DNA from: JAHRAW01 sp965243285
GTDB taxonomy: Bacteria; Pseudomonadota; Gammaproteobacteria; Arenicellales; Poriferihabitantaceae
Length of the DNA stretch: 64,000 nucleotides
NCBI GenBank assembly: GCA_965243285.1
Contig: OZ251537.1
Coordinates: 2,728,001-2,792,000 of the forward strand
Direction: 5' to 3'
Shown piece by piece: positions 33,830 through 42,757 of the stretch (position 1 is the stretch's first letter; every line of letters begins with the position of its first letter). Both the position numbers and the translations under genes were made by a program. Under the pieces are notes generated by a model that worked only from the letters and a program-made list of their open reading frames with translations, had not been told where the DNA came from and did no database searches.

Positions 33830-35333
33830 TGTCCTCACGGCGACGGGCGATATGCGCCTCGAGTTGTTCTGCGATGGCGGCCTCGAGCGGCGGCGGCGCA
33901 TATTGGGCGAGAATTTGCTTATATAAAACATGGGCGCGTTGGGCGGCGGTTTTTTCGCCGTTTTCTTGCCAGGTTTCGAAATTGCTCCAATCGGCGACAA
34001 TGGGCGCGTAAAAGGCGTTTTGATAGCGCTCCATAGTGTGCTGGGTGCCGAAAAAATGCCCGCCGGCGCCCACTTCTGCTATCGCATCCAAGGCCAGATT
34101 TTCTTCCGTGACGGCGATCGGTTGCAGCGTCTCGGCCATCATCTGCACCATTTCCATATCGATGATGAGTTTCTCAAAGGAGGCGCACAACCCGCCCTCC
34201 AACCAGCCGCCGCTGTGCTTGATTAAATTGCCGTGCCCCATCACCGCGCCCCACAGCGACATCTCGGATTCCCAGGCCGCTTGCGCATCGACGCAATTCG
34301 CCGCATTGACATTCGAGGTGCGATAAGGCAGGCGATAGCGCCGCGCCAACTGCCCGCCGGCCAGCGCCGCTTTGGTGTATTCCGGCGTGCCGAAGGCCGG
34401 GGCGCCGGATTTCATATCCACATTGGAAGTGAAACCGCCATACATCACCGGCGCCCCGGGTTGCACCATTTGAATATAGGCAATGACCCCCAACGCCTCG
34501 GCGTTTTGCTGCGCCAACGCCCCGGCCAGGGTGATCGGGCTCATGGCGCCGGCTAAAGTAAACGGCGTGACGATGACCGGCTGGCCGTGCTGCGCCATCA
34601 GCGTGGCGCCGTCTAACATCGGCTTATCCACCTTCAGCGGCGAATTGGTGTTGACCACGGTGATGATGCTCGGCTCGCGCCGCAGTTGCGCGTCGTCTAT
34701 GCCGCGGGCGATGCGCGCCATGGCGATGCCATCCTCCACCTTGCCGCCGCCGAGGCTATACACATGCCACGGTTTTTCGGTGAGGGTGATATAGGCCGCA
34801 TAGGCATCGAGGTGGCGGGTGTGCACCGGCAGGTCGGTGGGCTCCACCGGATAGCCGGCCATCAGCGATAGGGCGTTGAAAGTTTGCCCGAGGCGCAAAA
34901 AATCGCAAAAATCCGCGTAATTGCCGCTGCGCCGCCCGCCAGCCAAATCCGAGCAATTTGGCGGGCTGGAGACGATGCCAAAATTGATGAAATTGTCGCC
35001 GTAGGTGGCGTTATAAATCGGGTTGCGCGCGTGCAGGGTGAATCGCGGCGGCGCCAGCGCGACTTTTTCCATCACCAACTCCCGCGCCATGCGCACATAG
35101 CCGGTGGCGGGGTCTATCTCGGCGCCGTGCTCGACCATCAACGCTTGCGCTTGCGGGCTGACTATCTGCAACCCGATACGCTCCAAAATGCGCATGGAGC
35201 CATCGTGAATCAACTCCAACCCCTCCGCACTCAGCGTTTCGATGGGCGGATAGGGATTCCGCAGCTGCCGCAACGGCGGTTGGTGCAGCGAAAATTCGGG
35301 GCGAGTGCGATTGCGACCGGCGCGTTTTGGCAT
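33813..35333 (-). CDS. Trimethylamine methyltransferase family (MttB-like) protein 2
   Basis: 506 residues from the ATG at 35333 (MPKRAGRN). MttB-family landmarks: GLELIHDGSMRILERIGL, DLAGGRRSGNYADFCDF, VVNTNSPLKVDKP, PFTLAGAMSPITLAGALAQQNAEA and GWLEGGLCASFEKLI. No internal TAG, so no pyrrolysine. The frame is open to 35612 and would add a 93-residue Pro/Lys/Ser-rich extension, including four KPST repeats and a GYLYDGNGRLAWIPL stretch; this might be a real extension. It is a diverged paralogue of the gene at 25633, probably acting on a different methylated amine. Confidence 0.88.
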   Translation of the reverse strand: MPKRAGRNRTRPEFSLHQPPLRQLRNPYPPIETLSAEGLELIHDGSMRILERIGLQIVSPQAQALMVEHGAEIDPATGYVRMARELVMEKVALAPPRFTLHARNPIYNATYGDNFINFGIVSSPPNCSDLAGGRRSGNYADFCDFLRLGQTFNALSLMAGYPVEPTDLPVHTRHLDAYAAYITLTEKPWHVYSLGGGKVEDGIAMARIARGIDDAQLRREPSIITVVNTNSPLKVDKPMLDGATLMAQHGQPVIVTPFTLAGAMSPITLAGALAQQNAEALGVIAYIQMVQPGAPVMYGGFTSNVDMKSGAPAFGTPEYTKAALAGGQLARRYRLPYRTSNVNAANCVDAQAAWESEMSLWGAVMGHGNLIKHSGGWLEGGLCASFEKLIIDMEMVQMMAETLQPIAVTEENLALDAIAEVGAGGHFFGTQHTMERYQNAFYAPIVADWSNFETWQENGEKTAAQRAHVLYKQILAQYAPPPLEAAIAEQLEAHIARRREDIKPQW

Positions 35334-35351
35334 GGTGATGGCGGATGGTTT

Positions 35352-35412
35352 TGGTGGTGGTTTGACCGAGGGTTTGGTCGAGGGTTTGGTCGAGGGTTTG
35401 GTCGAGGGTTTA
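35352..35412. repeat. Tandem 12-bp repeat near the start of MttB-like gene 2
   Basis: GGTCGAGGGTTT repeats about four to five times (35352-35412). On the minus strand it encodes Lys-Pro-Ser-Thr repeats if the longer start at 35612 is used. Confidence 0.8.
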
Positions 35413-35666
35413 GCGATGTTTTGGCGAGCGGGCGGTGGTTTGGCATCGAGTGGAATCCATGCCAAGCGCCCATTCCCATCATACAAATAACCGGGTGGAT
35501 TTTTGGGCGGGTTTATCGAGAAAATTCGCAAAAAATCATCGCCGCCAGCCCGTCGATGCGGTGAAAATCGTACCCCTGGCGGCGATAGCGAAATTGACGC
35601 CACCGGCCGCACAGTGGCGGATATTCAATGGGGCGCCGCCCACCCAACCACGGACAGAATCTGACC

Positions 35667-36606
35667 ATGACCGCCAAAAACCAAAATCTGAACAAGGCAA
35701 GCAAAGCCAAAAATGACGAGTTTTATACTCAACTTGTCGATATTGAGACCGAGATGCATCACTACCAAGATCACTTCAAAGACAATGTTGTGTATTGCAA
35801 TTGTGGTGCCCCCAAGGCGAGCAAATTTCACCGATTTTTTACTCAAGCATATAATGCCTATGGCTTGAAAGCACTGATTACCACCTGCTACAAAAATCAA
35901 AACCCGGATATTTTTAGCCAACATGATTCCGAGCAGGCGGTTTATTTGAAATATAACGGCTGCAAAACCGGCCGCCCTCGTCACCTAAAAAGCGATGGCG
36001 ATTTCCGTAATGATGAGTTGCTCGAGCTGTTACAACAAGCGGATATTGTGGTGACCAATCCGCCGTTCTCGTTGTTTCGCGAGTATGTCGCCCAACTGGT
36101 TAAGTACGATAAAAAGTTTTTGATTTTAGGCAATATGAATGCCATATCCTATAAGAAAATTTTCAAACTGATCAAAGATAATAAAATTTGGTTAGGCCTA
36201 AATAACAATGCGAAAAAATTTGTCGTACGGGGCTACGCAGAAAAATTCGATTCAGAAGAACACGGTACAAAATTCATGCACATGGGCAATGTGTATTGGT
36301 ATACCAATTTAGATCACAGCAAACGTCATAAACCACTAGGGTTTATATTTTACCTATAACCCGACCGACTATCCGAAATATGACAACTACGATGCGATCA
36401 ATGTCGAGAAGGTGAAACTTATCCCCAAAGATTATGCGGGGGTGATGGGTGTGCCGATTAGTTTTTTGGATAAATACAATCCTGACCAGTTCGAAATTAT
36501 CGGATCAGATTACGATGTAAGGCAAGGGCTATTGCCAGCATTGGTGAATCCAAACTGGACTGGCAAACTCGACCGCTCCGGTCGATTTAGAGAAGCGAAT
36601 CGCTAA
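35667..36606 (+). pseudogene. EcoRI-type adenine methyltransferase, frameshifted (copy 1)
   Basis: The ATG at 35667 starts MTAKNQNLNKASKAKNDEFY, continues with VVYCNCG, then ADIVVTNPPFSLFREYV with the catalytic NPPF, KKFLILGNMNAI and NVYWYTNLDHSKRHKPL. At about 36338-36345 the frame is lost and it stops at 36359. A neighbouring frame resumes with TYNPTDYPKYDNYDAI and GVMGVPISFLDKYNPDQFEIIG, which is how EcoRI-family N6-adenine methyltransferases continue. A single extra base explains it. The 3' end is fused near 36570 to an HNH remnant, and EcoRI methylase's own end is missing. Homologous copy 2 at 63287-64000 has the same frameshift. Confidence 0.8.
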
Positions 36607-36899
36607 ATTGGAAGAGCATCACGACATCAAACATAAGGGAATTTATGCCTATGTTTTAACCGGTGCTCCGCATCACCTGAACACTCGCGCATTTACCAAA
36701 ATTCAAAAAGATTCAGCCTACCGAAAGCAAAAAGGAATTTGCCCGGGCTGGCAATCCATGCGCCACTGCAAACAAAAAATTTACCGCAAAGCAAATGCAC
36801 GGCGACCACATCGAACCATGCAGCGAAGGCGGTCCGACCAACGACGACAACTGCCAAATGCTATGCGCGAAATGCAATCAAAGAAAAGGGAGTAAATAA
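36570..36899 (+). pseudogene. Remnant of an HNH endonuclease C-terminus (copy 1)
   Basis: Reads DLEKRIAKLEEHHDIKHKGIYAYVL, NTRAFTKIQKDSAYRKQKGIC, then shifts frame and continues GNPCATANKKFTAKQMHGDHI, EPCSEGGPTNDDNCQMLCAKCNQRKGSK. The order (R-x-x-A-Y-x-x-Q-K-G-I-C, D-H-I, N-C-Q-x-L-C-x-x-C-N) is that of HNH nucleases found at the end of DUF262/GmrSD-like proteins. The DUF262 part is missing and a frameshift lies near 36740. Confidence 0.7.
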
Positions 36900-36964
36900 A
36901 AACCAAAAGATCGCCGGTTTCAACCGACACCCACGCCCCCGTTCGCTGCAAAACGGGCGGGGGT

Positions 36965-37090
36965 TTTGCTATATTCGCAGCCGCCTAAATCGCGGTGCGT
37001 GGCGATGGCGGTGAAGCCATGGTGGGCGAATAATGTACGCACCGTGGCGGCTTGGTCGTGGTCGTTTTCCAGCACCAACATGCCGTTCGA
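36965..37090 (-). pseudogene. Fragment duplicating the 3' end of prmC (copy 1)
   Basis: Minus-strand translation gives MLVLENDHDQAATVRTLFAH then HGFTAIATHRDLGGCE, which parallels the end of PrmC at 38836 (MLALEHGHDQAAAVRALFAR, HGFTAIATHRDLAGCE). It diverges by several substitutions, so it is an older partial duplication, not part of the recent palindrome event. No promoter or start upstream; not functional. Confidence 0.8.
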
Positions 37091-37109
37091 TTGGCGTTTT
37101 TGAGGTCAG

Positions 37110-37590
37110 CGGCTGATTTAGGGGGCTGCGTTTGATTTTTGCTTTTGGCTTTTGGCTTTGGCTTTGGCTTTTCGCCTTTAGTCTTTGCTCCCCCCCATGC
37201 TTTTTCGGGAGGTGGAGCCAAAACTGGCGGCTTTTAGCCAGTTTTGGTGGGGGGATATCTTTAATGTTAGGTTTTACTCGACTTTTGATTTTCGATTGTC
37301 GTTTTTGCCTTTAAATTTTTACCCCATCAGCCACAAATTTACCCCATCAGCCACAAAAGGGAGTGAAAAGATACAACATCAACAGAAAAATCAAAGTCAA
37401 AGCAACAGCAAAAGCAAAAGCAAAACCAAAATCAAACCCAAAATCAAACCCACCCCCCACCAAAACTGGCGATGAAGCCCGCCAGTCTTGACTTATCCCG
37501 CATTAAAACGGGGGGAGTAAAGCGTAACAGCCAAAATCAAAAGCAAACCCAAAACCAAACCCACCGTGCAGATTTAGGTATATAAATCCA
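37110..37590. repeat. Composite low-complexity repeat with hairpins and palindrome (copy 1)
   Basis: Gene-free stretch of about 480 bp. It holds GGCTTTTGGCTTTGGCTTTG runs, two hairpins with GCCAAAACTGGC/GCCAGTTTTGG cores (about 37210-37250 and 37450-37475), a CATCAGCCACAAATTTACCC duplication at about 37326, AAAGCAAAAGC arrays (37400-37440) and a palindromic repeat at 37571-37590. It resembles the composites near 7700-8350 and 10430-10566 and the short one at 52140. Confidence 0.65.
37571..37590. repeat. Dispersed palindromic repeat
   Basis: GATTTAGGTATATAAATCCA, within one base of the consensus, just downstream of the lipase stop codon (minus strand). Mirrored at 62303. Confidence 0.75.
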
Positions 37591-37593
37591 CTT

Positions 37594-38688
37594 TTAATCA
37601 TCCGTGGGTTGCCGGGCATTTCGATGCAGCGCATAGTGTTTCAATTTATCTCGATATTCATTAATGCGGTGGTCTTTCCCCATAATCAAAAACCCCCGCG
37701 ATGAGACTCGTCTAAACAGCCTGGCGCCTCTAAATGGCATGCCCAAATTTTCGAGCACCTTTAGCTTGGAGATATTATTATCGCAGGCAGTGAGATAACG
37801 CATATCGCCATAATGCTTATATCCACAATATCTATTTCTGATGCTCTCGCCCACTTTGCCATTAACCATCGACACAACGCCGGCGGCCAGACCGGTGATA
37901 AAACTAGGCGGCACGCGGGGCACGCCATCGGCCGCATTAACGATTCGATAAACCGGCGTCTTAATTTGCTCGCCGAACTCTTCGCTACCCACCCTGGGGC
38001 TGCCGAAGGTATAGCAGGCCGCCGTGTGGTCGCTTTCAAGTTCTTTGGCGGCAATAATCGCCAATGCGCCGCCCAGCGAGTGCCCGGTGATGTAGAGGGA
38101 ATATCCGCTTAGCGCTGTGACCGCTTGTTGAACCTCGTCCTTTACACTATTGAATGCGCCGGAAAACCCAGCATGCACATGGGCGCCGTTGGTGCCTCGA
38201 TGAAATCTAACTTTCAAATCGGTCTTGATGTCTTTCCAACTATTGCATTGCGTGCCGCGAAAAGCCAGCGCCGCCACCTTATCCGCTTCTCTTGTCGCTA
38301 AAAAACCTTGAGTGTCATCGCAATTGAAGATCTGCGCTAATGAAAACCCGCCGACGCCGAGACCGGTTTCCAATAGTTTTTCGCCGGCTGTTTTTCCGCG
38401 CTCGCCATGGCCGGTTTTGTGATCGATATATTTCATCAAACTATCTTCAAGGGCGGAAATTTTAGCGGCCATTTGTTCCGCTTTTTTAACCTTGCAAGCA
38501 AATTTTATAACGCCCGTAATGTTTTTTATTTCCTTAGCCAACGAGCTGTCGCCATCGAATGGCAAATACGCCAGCGCGCTCATCTCGCACATCAACCAAG
38601 CCGTTCGATCGCTATAGGCTGCACGACTGGTGGGCACGACCATCATTTTTTTGGGAACTTGAAAGTATTGATCATTCATCAGCATCAC
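37594..38688 (-). CDS. Class 3 lipase family protein (copy 1)
   Basis: 364-residue alpha/beta hydrolase of the fungal-type Lipase_3 family. The nucleophile elbow is GHSLGG (S204), the likely acid D255 lies in NAADGVPR and the likely catalytic histidine H341 in KDHRINEY, the spacing expected. LAFRGTQ and FGSPRVG are the family signature strands. No signal peptide is seen at the N-terminus. A neutral-lipid or phospholipid substrate is inferred from the family. It follows prmC after 147 bp in the same direction. Identical second copy at 61205-62299. Confidence 0.88.
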   Translation of the reverse strand: MMLMNDQYFQVPKKMMVVPTSRAAYSDRTAWLMCEMSALAYLPFDGDSSLAKEIKNITGVIKFACKVKKAEQMAAKISALEDSLMKYIDHKTGHGERGKTAGEKLLETGLGVGGFSLAQIFNCDDTQGFLATREADKVAALAFRGTQCNSWKDIKTDLKVRFHRGTNGAHVHAGFSGAFNSVKDEVQQAVTALSGYSLYITGHSLGGALAIIAAKELESDHTAACYTFGSPRVGSEEFGEQIKTPVYRIVNAADGVPRVPPSFITGLAAGVVSMVNGKVGESIRNRYCGYKHYGDMRYLTACDNNISKLKVLENLGMPFRGARLFRRVSSRGFLIMGKDHRINEYRDKLKHYALHRNARQPTDD

Positions 38689-38835
38689 CCGCAGCCTAGT
38701 CTGTAATAGTTATAAGAACCATGAAATATAAATGATGATTCTTAATTTTTGCAAATCGTTATTTGCTCAATCCGCAGGCTATCGATACCCCATAGCCACC
38801 GCCCGCCAAACTTTTGAGAACCAGCGCCGCGATTT

Positions 38836-39714
38836 TTAGTCGGCGGCCGCCACCCCGCATGTCACCCGCTCGCAGCCGGCTAAATCGCGGTGGGTGGCGA
38901 TGGCGGTGAAGCCATGGCGGGCGAATAAGGCACGCACGGCGGCGGCTTGGTCGTGGCCGTGTTCTAACGCCAACATGCCGGCGGCGGCGAGATAGCGCGG
39001 GGCAGCGGCGATGATGGCGGTTAACGCCGACAACCCGTCTGGCGGCGATATTAGGGCGGAAATCGGCTCGAATATCAGGTCGCCGGCGCGCAAATGGGGG
39101 TCATCTGGGGCGATGTAGGGCGGGTTTGCCACAATCAAAGCGAAGCGCTGAGGCGGCAGCGCGGCAAACCAATCGCTCAACCGAAAATCCACATGCGATA
39201 AATCCAGCCACCGTTGCCGCGCCACGGCACGCCGATTGCGCTTTGCCACCGCCAACGCCGCCGGGCAAATATCGGTGGCGATGATGGCGCACTGCGGTAC
39301 TTCGCTCGCCACCGCCAGCGCGATGGCGCCGCAGCCGGTGCCTAATTCCAGCACGCTATCGCAGCCGCTCCGGGCGCGCGCCACCGCCAACTCCACCAAT
39401 AATTCCGATTCCGGGCGCGGAATCAGCACCGCCGGAGTCACCGCAAACGCCAGCGACCAAAATTCCCGCTGCCCTATCAAATAGGCCACCGGCTCGCCGC
39501 CCGCCCGCCGCTCCACCCAGTCGGTAAATACCTCGATTTGCGCCGCCGACAGCCGTCGCCCGCCGCCGGCGATCAACCCGGCGCTGGTTTCACCGGCCGC
39601 AGCCCCCAACAACGCTTCCGCATCCACCCCATCCAGCCGCTGCCGCGCCCAACGCAGCGCTTGATCCATGGTCATGGGTGCCGCCGATTCACCACGCCTA
39701 TCGACCATCGCCAT
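38836..39714 (-). CDS. prmC: Peptide chain release factor N5-glutamine methyltransferase (copy 1)
   Basis: Methylates the Gln of the GGQ motif in release factors. The SAM motif is LELGTGCGAIAL and the catalytic NPPY is ANPPYIAPDDP; the N-terminal PrmC helical domain (ALRWARQRL, GEPVAYLIGQREFW) is complete. ATG at 39714 is chosen; a GTG at 39723 and later ATGs exist. It follows prfA by 37 bp, its substrate's gene. Identical second copy at 60179-61057. Confidence 0.95.
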   Translation of the reverse strand: MAMVDRRGESAAPMTMDQALRWARQRLDGVDAEALLGAAAGETSAGLIAGGGRRLSAAQIEVFTDWVERRAGGEPVAYLIGQREFWSLAFAVTPAVLIPRPESELLVELAVARARSGCDSVLELGTGCGAIALAVASEVPQCAIIATDICPAALAVAKRNRRAVARQRWLDLSHVDFRLSDWFAALPPQRFALIVANPPYIAPDDPHLRAGDLIFEPISALISPPDGLSALTAIIAAAPRYLAAAGMLALEHGHDQAAAVRALFARHGFTAIATHRDLAGCERVTCGVAAAD

Positions 39715-39760
39715 CCCCCCCACCGCCCAAAATCACCGCCCAAATCACCGCCCAAACCCC

Positions 39761-40846
39761 TCACCCATCCCCCGATGCCACCAGCAAATCGGCGCGATGT
39801 TCAGCCATCAACGGGTCGATGATCGGGTCGATATCGCCGCTTAAAATATCGTCCAATTTGTATAAGGTGAGGCCGATGCGGTGGTCGGTCACCCGCCCTT
39901 GGGGGAAATTGTAGGTGCGGATGCGCTGCGAGCGGTCGCCGCTGCCGACTAGGGATTTGCGCGTGCTGGCTTCCAGCTGGCGCTGTTTTTGCGTCTCCGC
40001 CTCTAACAGGCGGGATTTCAGCGCCGTCATGGCGCGGGCGCGATTTTTGTGCTGCGAGCGCTGGTCTTGGCACTCCACCACCACGCCGCTCGGCACATGG
40101 GTGATGCGGATGGCGGAATCGGTCTTGTTGACATGCTGCCCGCCCGCCCCCGAGGCGCGAAAGGTATCCACCCGCAAATCGGCTGGGTTGATATCGATTT
40201 CATCCACCTCTTCGGCCTCCGCCAGCACCGCCACGGTGCAGGCGGAAGTGTGAATGCGCCCTTGGGATTCGGTCTCCGGCACGCGCTGCACGCGATGCGC
40301 GCCGGATTCGAATTTCAGCCGCGCATACACGCCGGCGCCCAACACGCGGCTGATAATTTCCTTATAGCCGCCGTGTTCGCCCTCGCTGCGGCTCATAATT
40401 TCCGTGAGCCAGCCGCGTCGCTCGGCATACGCGTGGTACATCTTGAATAAATCCCCGGCGAACAGCGCCGCCTCATCGCCGCCGGTGCCAGCGCGGATTT
40501 CGAGGAAAATATTGCGCCCATCAGTGCGCTCTTTAGGCCTCAGCAACAACACCAGCGCCGCCTCGCCGGCCGCCAAACCTTCCCGCAGGGCGGGGATTTC
40601 ATCGCGCGCTAAGTCGCGGATGGCGGCATCATCATCCGCCAACATGCCCGCGGTTTCCTCCACCTGTTCGAGCCGCCGCCGGTAGTCGGTAAAACCATCC
40701 ACCACCGGCTCGATTTCCGCCAGTTCGATGGATAACTCGCGAAACCGCCCCGGCGCCGAAGCCACCTCCGGCTCCGCCAGCAGGGCGAGAATTTCCTCGT
40801 GGCGCTCGACCAGCCGCCGCAATTTATCCTCGGTGCTGGCCTTCAT
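39761..40846 (-). CDS. prfA: Peptide chain release factor 1 (copy 1)
   Basis: Recognises UAA and UAG and triggers peptide release. The catalytic GGQ is at residues 235-237 (SGAGGQHVNKTDSA), preceded by the codon-recognition domain and followed by RVTDHRIGLTLY. 361 residues, standard length. It lies between hemA and prmC, the classical hemA-prfA-prmC order. Identical second copy at 59047-60132. Confidence 0.97.
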   Translation of the reverse strand: MKASTEDKLRRLVERHEEILALLAEPEVASAPGRFRELSIELAEIEPVVDGFTDYRRRLEQVEETAGMLADDDAAIRDLARDEIPALREGLAAGEAALVLLLRPKERTDGRNIFLEIRAGTGGDEAALFAGDLFKMYHAYAERRGWLTEIMSRSEGEHGGYKEIISRVLGAGVYARLKFESGAHRVQRVPETESQGRIHTSACTVAVLAEAEEVDEIDINPADLRVDTFRASGAGGQHVNKTDSAIRITHVPSGVVVECQDQRSQHKNRARAMTALKSRLLEAETQKQRQLEASTRKSLVGSGDRSQRIRTYNFPQGRVTDHRIGLTLYKLDDILSGDIDPIIDPLMAEHRADLLVASGDG

Positions 40847-40929
40847 CGCCGCTGCGCCCGGCCCGAGCCGATTTCAAGCCCCATTAAATCGATGTCCATT
40901 ACTAGTTTTTAATGGGGTTCGTGTTGTGG

Positions 40930-41133
40930 TTAATAATGTAGGCCGAATTCGACCGCCACGCCGCCCAGCGCTTGCGCCGCCCTCGCCACCCGCCATTGAC
41001 CGCCGGAAAATGCGCGCCCGGCCCGCCAGCCGCCGGCAATTTTGCCGAATCCATGGGGGAATCGATAGGACAATCGATAGTCGAATCGACAAGCCCACCC
41101 CTCGCCCATCCAAACCTTAAGCCGGGACCCCAT
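40930..41133 (-). CDS. Possible small protein between hemA and prfA (copy 1)
   Basis: 67 residues, starting at an ATG that overlaps the hemA stop codon (TGATG), which suggests coupling. The product is basic and Gly/Arg/Trp rich (CRFDYRLSYRFPHGF…GGWRAGRAFSGGQW). No family recognised; it may be chance. The remainder of the hemA-prfA gap (to 40847) contains an AAAACTAGTAATGGACATCG stretch without a gene. Confidence 0.3.
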   Translation of the reverse strand: MGSRLKVWMGEGWACRFDYRLSYRFPHGFGKIAGGWRAGRAFSGGQWRVARAAQALGGVAVEFGLHY

Positions 41134-42392
41134 CACCCCCGCCCCGATTGCCCGAATAATCGCCGCACCGCGCGCAACAACTCGGCGTCGCCGTCGATAT
41201 GGGCTTGCTTTATGGCGGCGCTGGGGGCGTGGGCGAATTTATTGGCCAAAGCGCGGGCTAATTGTCGCGCCACCGCTTGCGGGTCGGCGCCGTTGCGGAT
41301 TTTTCGCGCTGCGCAGTCGGCCTCGGCGCGTTGCATGGCGTCCAAATCTTGGCGCAACAGGCGGATGGCGGGGGTCGAATCCAGCGACCGCATCCAACGC
41401 ATAAAGCGCACCACTTGCTGGTCTACGATGATTTCCGCAGCCTCGGCGGCGCGCGCTCGGGCGCTGCGATGTTGCGCCACCACGCCCTGCAAATCATCCA
41501 CCGTGTACAAATACACATTGCGCAGCCGCCCTGCCTCCGGCTCCACATCGCGCGGCACCGCGAGGTCTAAGATGAACATCGGCTTATGTTTGCGCTCGGC
41601 CAGGGCGCGCTCCACCGCCCCTTTGCCGAGAATGGGCAATGTGCTGGCGGTGGCCGAGGCGACGATATCGGCCTGCGCCAGCCGCGCCGGAATCTGCCCC
41701 AAAGCGATCGCCTCGCCGCCCACAATGTCAGCCAAATGCCGCGCCTTGGGCAGCGAGCGATTGGCGATAATCAAGCGCCCGAGGCCGCTTTCCTTAAGGT
41801 GGCGCGCCGCCAGTTCGATGGTCTCCCCAGCGCCAATCAGCAACGCCGTCTGCTCGCTCAAACGCGCGAAAACCCGCTTCGCCAAGGCCACGCCGGCATA
41901 AGCCACCGACACCGCATGGGCGCCGATGGCGGTGTCGGTGCGCACTTGTTTAGCCACCGAAAAAGTATGCTGAAACAGGCGATTCAACACTTTGCCGGTG
42001 GCCCCGGCGGCAGTGGCGGCGTGAAATGCGGCCTTCATTTGCCCGAGTATCTGCGGCTCGCCGAGCACCATGGAATCCAGCCCCGAAGCCACCCGAAAGG
42101 CGTGTTTTACGGCTTGCTCATCGGGCAAAACATAGACCGAATCATGCGCTGCCTGGCCCGCAAAACCGGCGCGCTGCGCGAACCAATCCCGCACTTGCCC
42201 ACAGCCGCCGGTCGGCGCCCCGCAGTAAATTTCGGTGCGATTGCAAGTCGATAAAATCGCCGCCTCGCCAACCCCGCCGGATGCGGTCAGTTCGCGCAAC
42301 GCCGGCCGCAACGCCTCAGGCGCGAACGCCGCCCGCTCCCGCAGCTCGATGGAAGCGGTTTCGTGATTGAGGCCTAAGGCCAAGATTTTCAT
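41133..42392 (-). CDS. hemA: Glutamyl-tRNA reductase (copy 1)
   Basis: First step of C5-pathway tetrapyrrole synthesis, reducing glutamyl-tRNA to glutamate-1-semialdehyde. The nucleophilic cysteine is C50 in LSTCNRTEIY; LGEPQILGQMK, FSVAKQVRTDTAIGAHAVSVAYAGV and the NADPH-binding TALLIGAGETIELAARHL follow. 419 residues, full length. It is divergent from porin 1, with a 436-bp gap that contains a minisatellite. Identical second copy at 57501-58760. Confidence 0.97.
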   Translation of the reverse strand: MKILALGLNHETASIELRERAAFAPEALRPALRELTASGGVGEAAILSTCNRTEIYCGAPTGGCGQVRDWFAQRAGFAGQAAHDSVYVLPDEQAVKHAFRVASGLDSMVLGEPQILGQMKAAFHAATAAGATGKVLNRLFQHTFSVAKQVRTDTAIGAHAVSVAYAGVALAKRVFARLSEQTALLIGAGETIELAARHLKESGLGRLIIANRSLPKARHLADIVGGEAIALGQIPARLAQADIVASATASTLPILGKGAVERALAERKHKPMFILDLAVPRDVEPEAGRLRNVYLYTVDDLQGVVAQHRSARARAAEAAEIIVDQQVVRFMRWMRSLDSTPAIRLLRQDLDAMQRAEADCAARKIRNGADPQAVARQLARALANKFAHAPSAAIKQAHIDGDAELLRAVRRLFGQSGRG

Positions 42393-42399
42393 CGCAACG

Positions 42400-42590
42400 G
42401 GGGTGGGGTGGATGGTCGGGTGGGTGGATGGTCGGGTGGGGTGGATGGTCGGGTGGATAGTCGGGTGGATGGTCAGGGGGATGGTCGGGTGGGTGGATGG
42501 TCGGGTGGGTGGATGGTTAGGGTGGATGGTCAGGTGGATGGTCAGGGGGATGGTCGGGTGGGTGGATGGTCAGGGTGGATGGTGGATGAA
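42400..42590. repeat. GGGTGGATGGTC minisatellite between hemA and porin 1
   Basis: About 15 degenerate units of GGTCGGGTGGAT/GGTCAGGGGGAT (12 bp, some 8 or 16 bp), immediately upstream of the hemA start. It probably shapes or displaces the hemA promoter. Present in mirror at 57303-57493. Confidence 0.85.
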
Positions 42591-42757
42591 TTAATGGTCG
42601 GCGGATTGCCACCCCAAAAAACCAGAACCTATCCATGCATTAAATCACCCCGCACCGCCGAAAACCCCATTTTACCTTATGCAGAACACCCCAATTTTTG
42701 CCCAGTCGACACTTTTCACCACTTTTCATCCATAAAACCGAAGTCACTCCCCGTTTT

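Noticed and set aside
35334..35612. Treating the long N-terminal extension of MttB-like protein 2 as certain
   Set aside because: It consists largely of Pro/Lys/Ser repeats and a non-conserved stretch; the ATG at 35333 already gives the full family domain, so the extension is only mentioned as an alternative.
36985..37221. Minus-strand frames in the low-complexity composite
   Set aside because: Lys/Pro/Gln-rich translations of simple repeats, except for the short prmC-like stretch, which is reported as a gene fragment.
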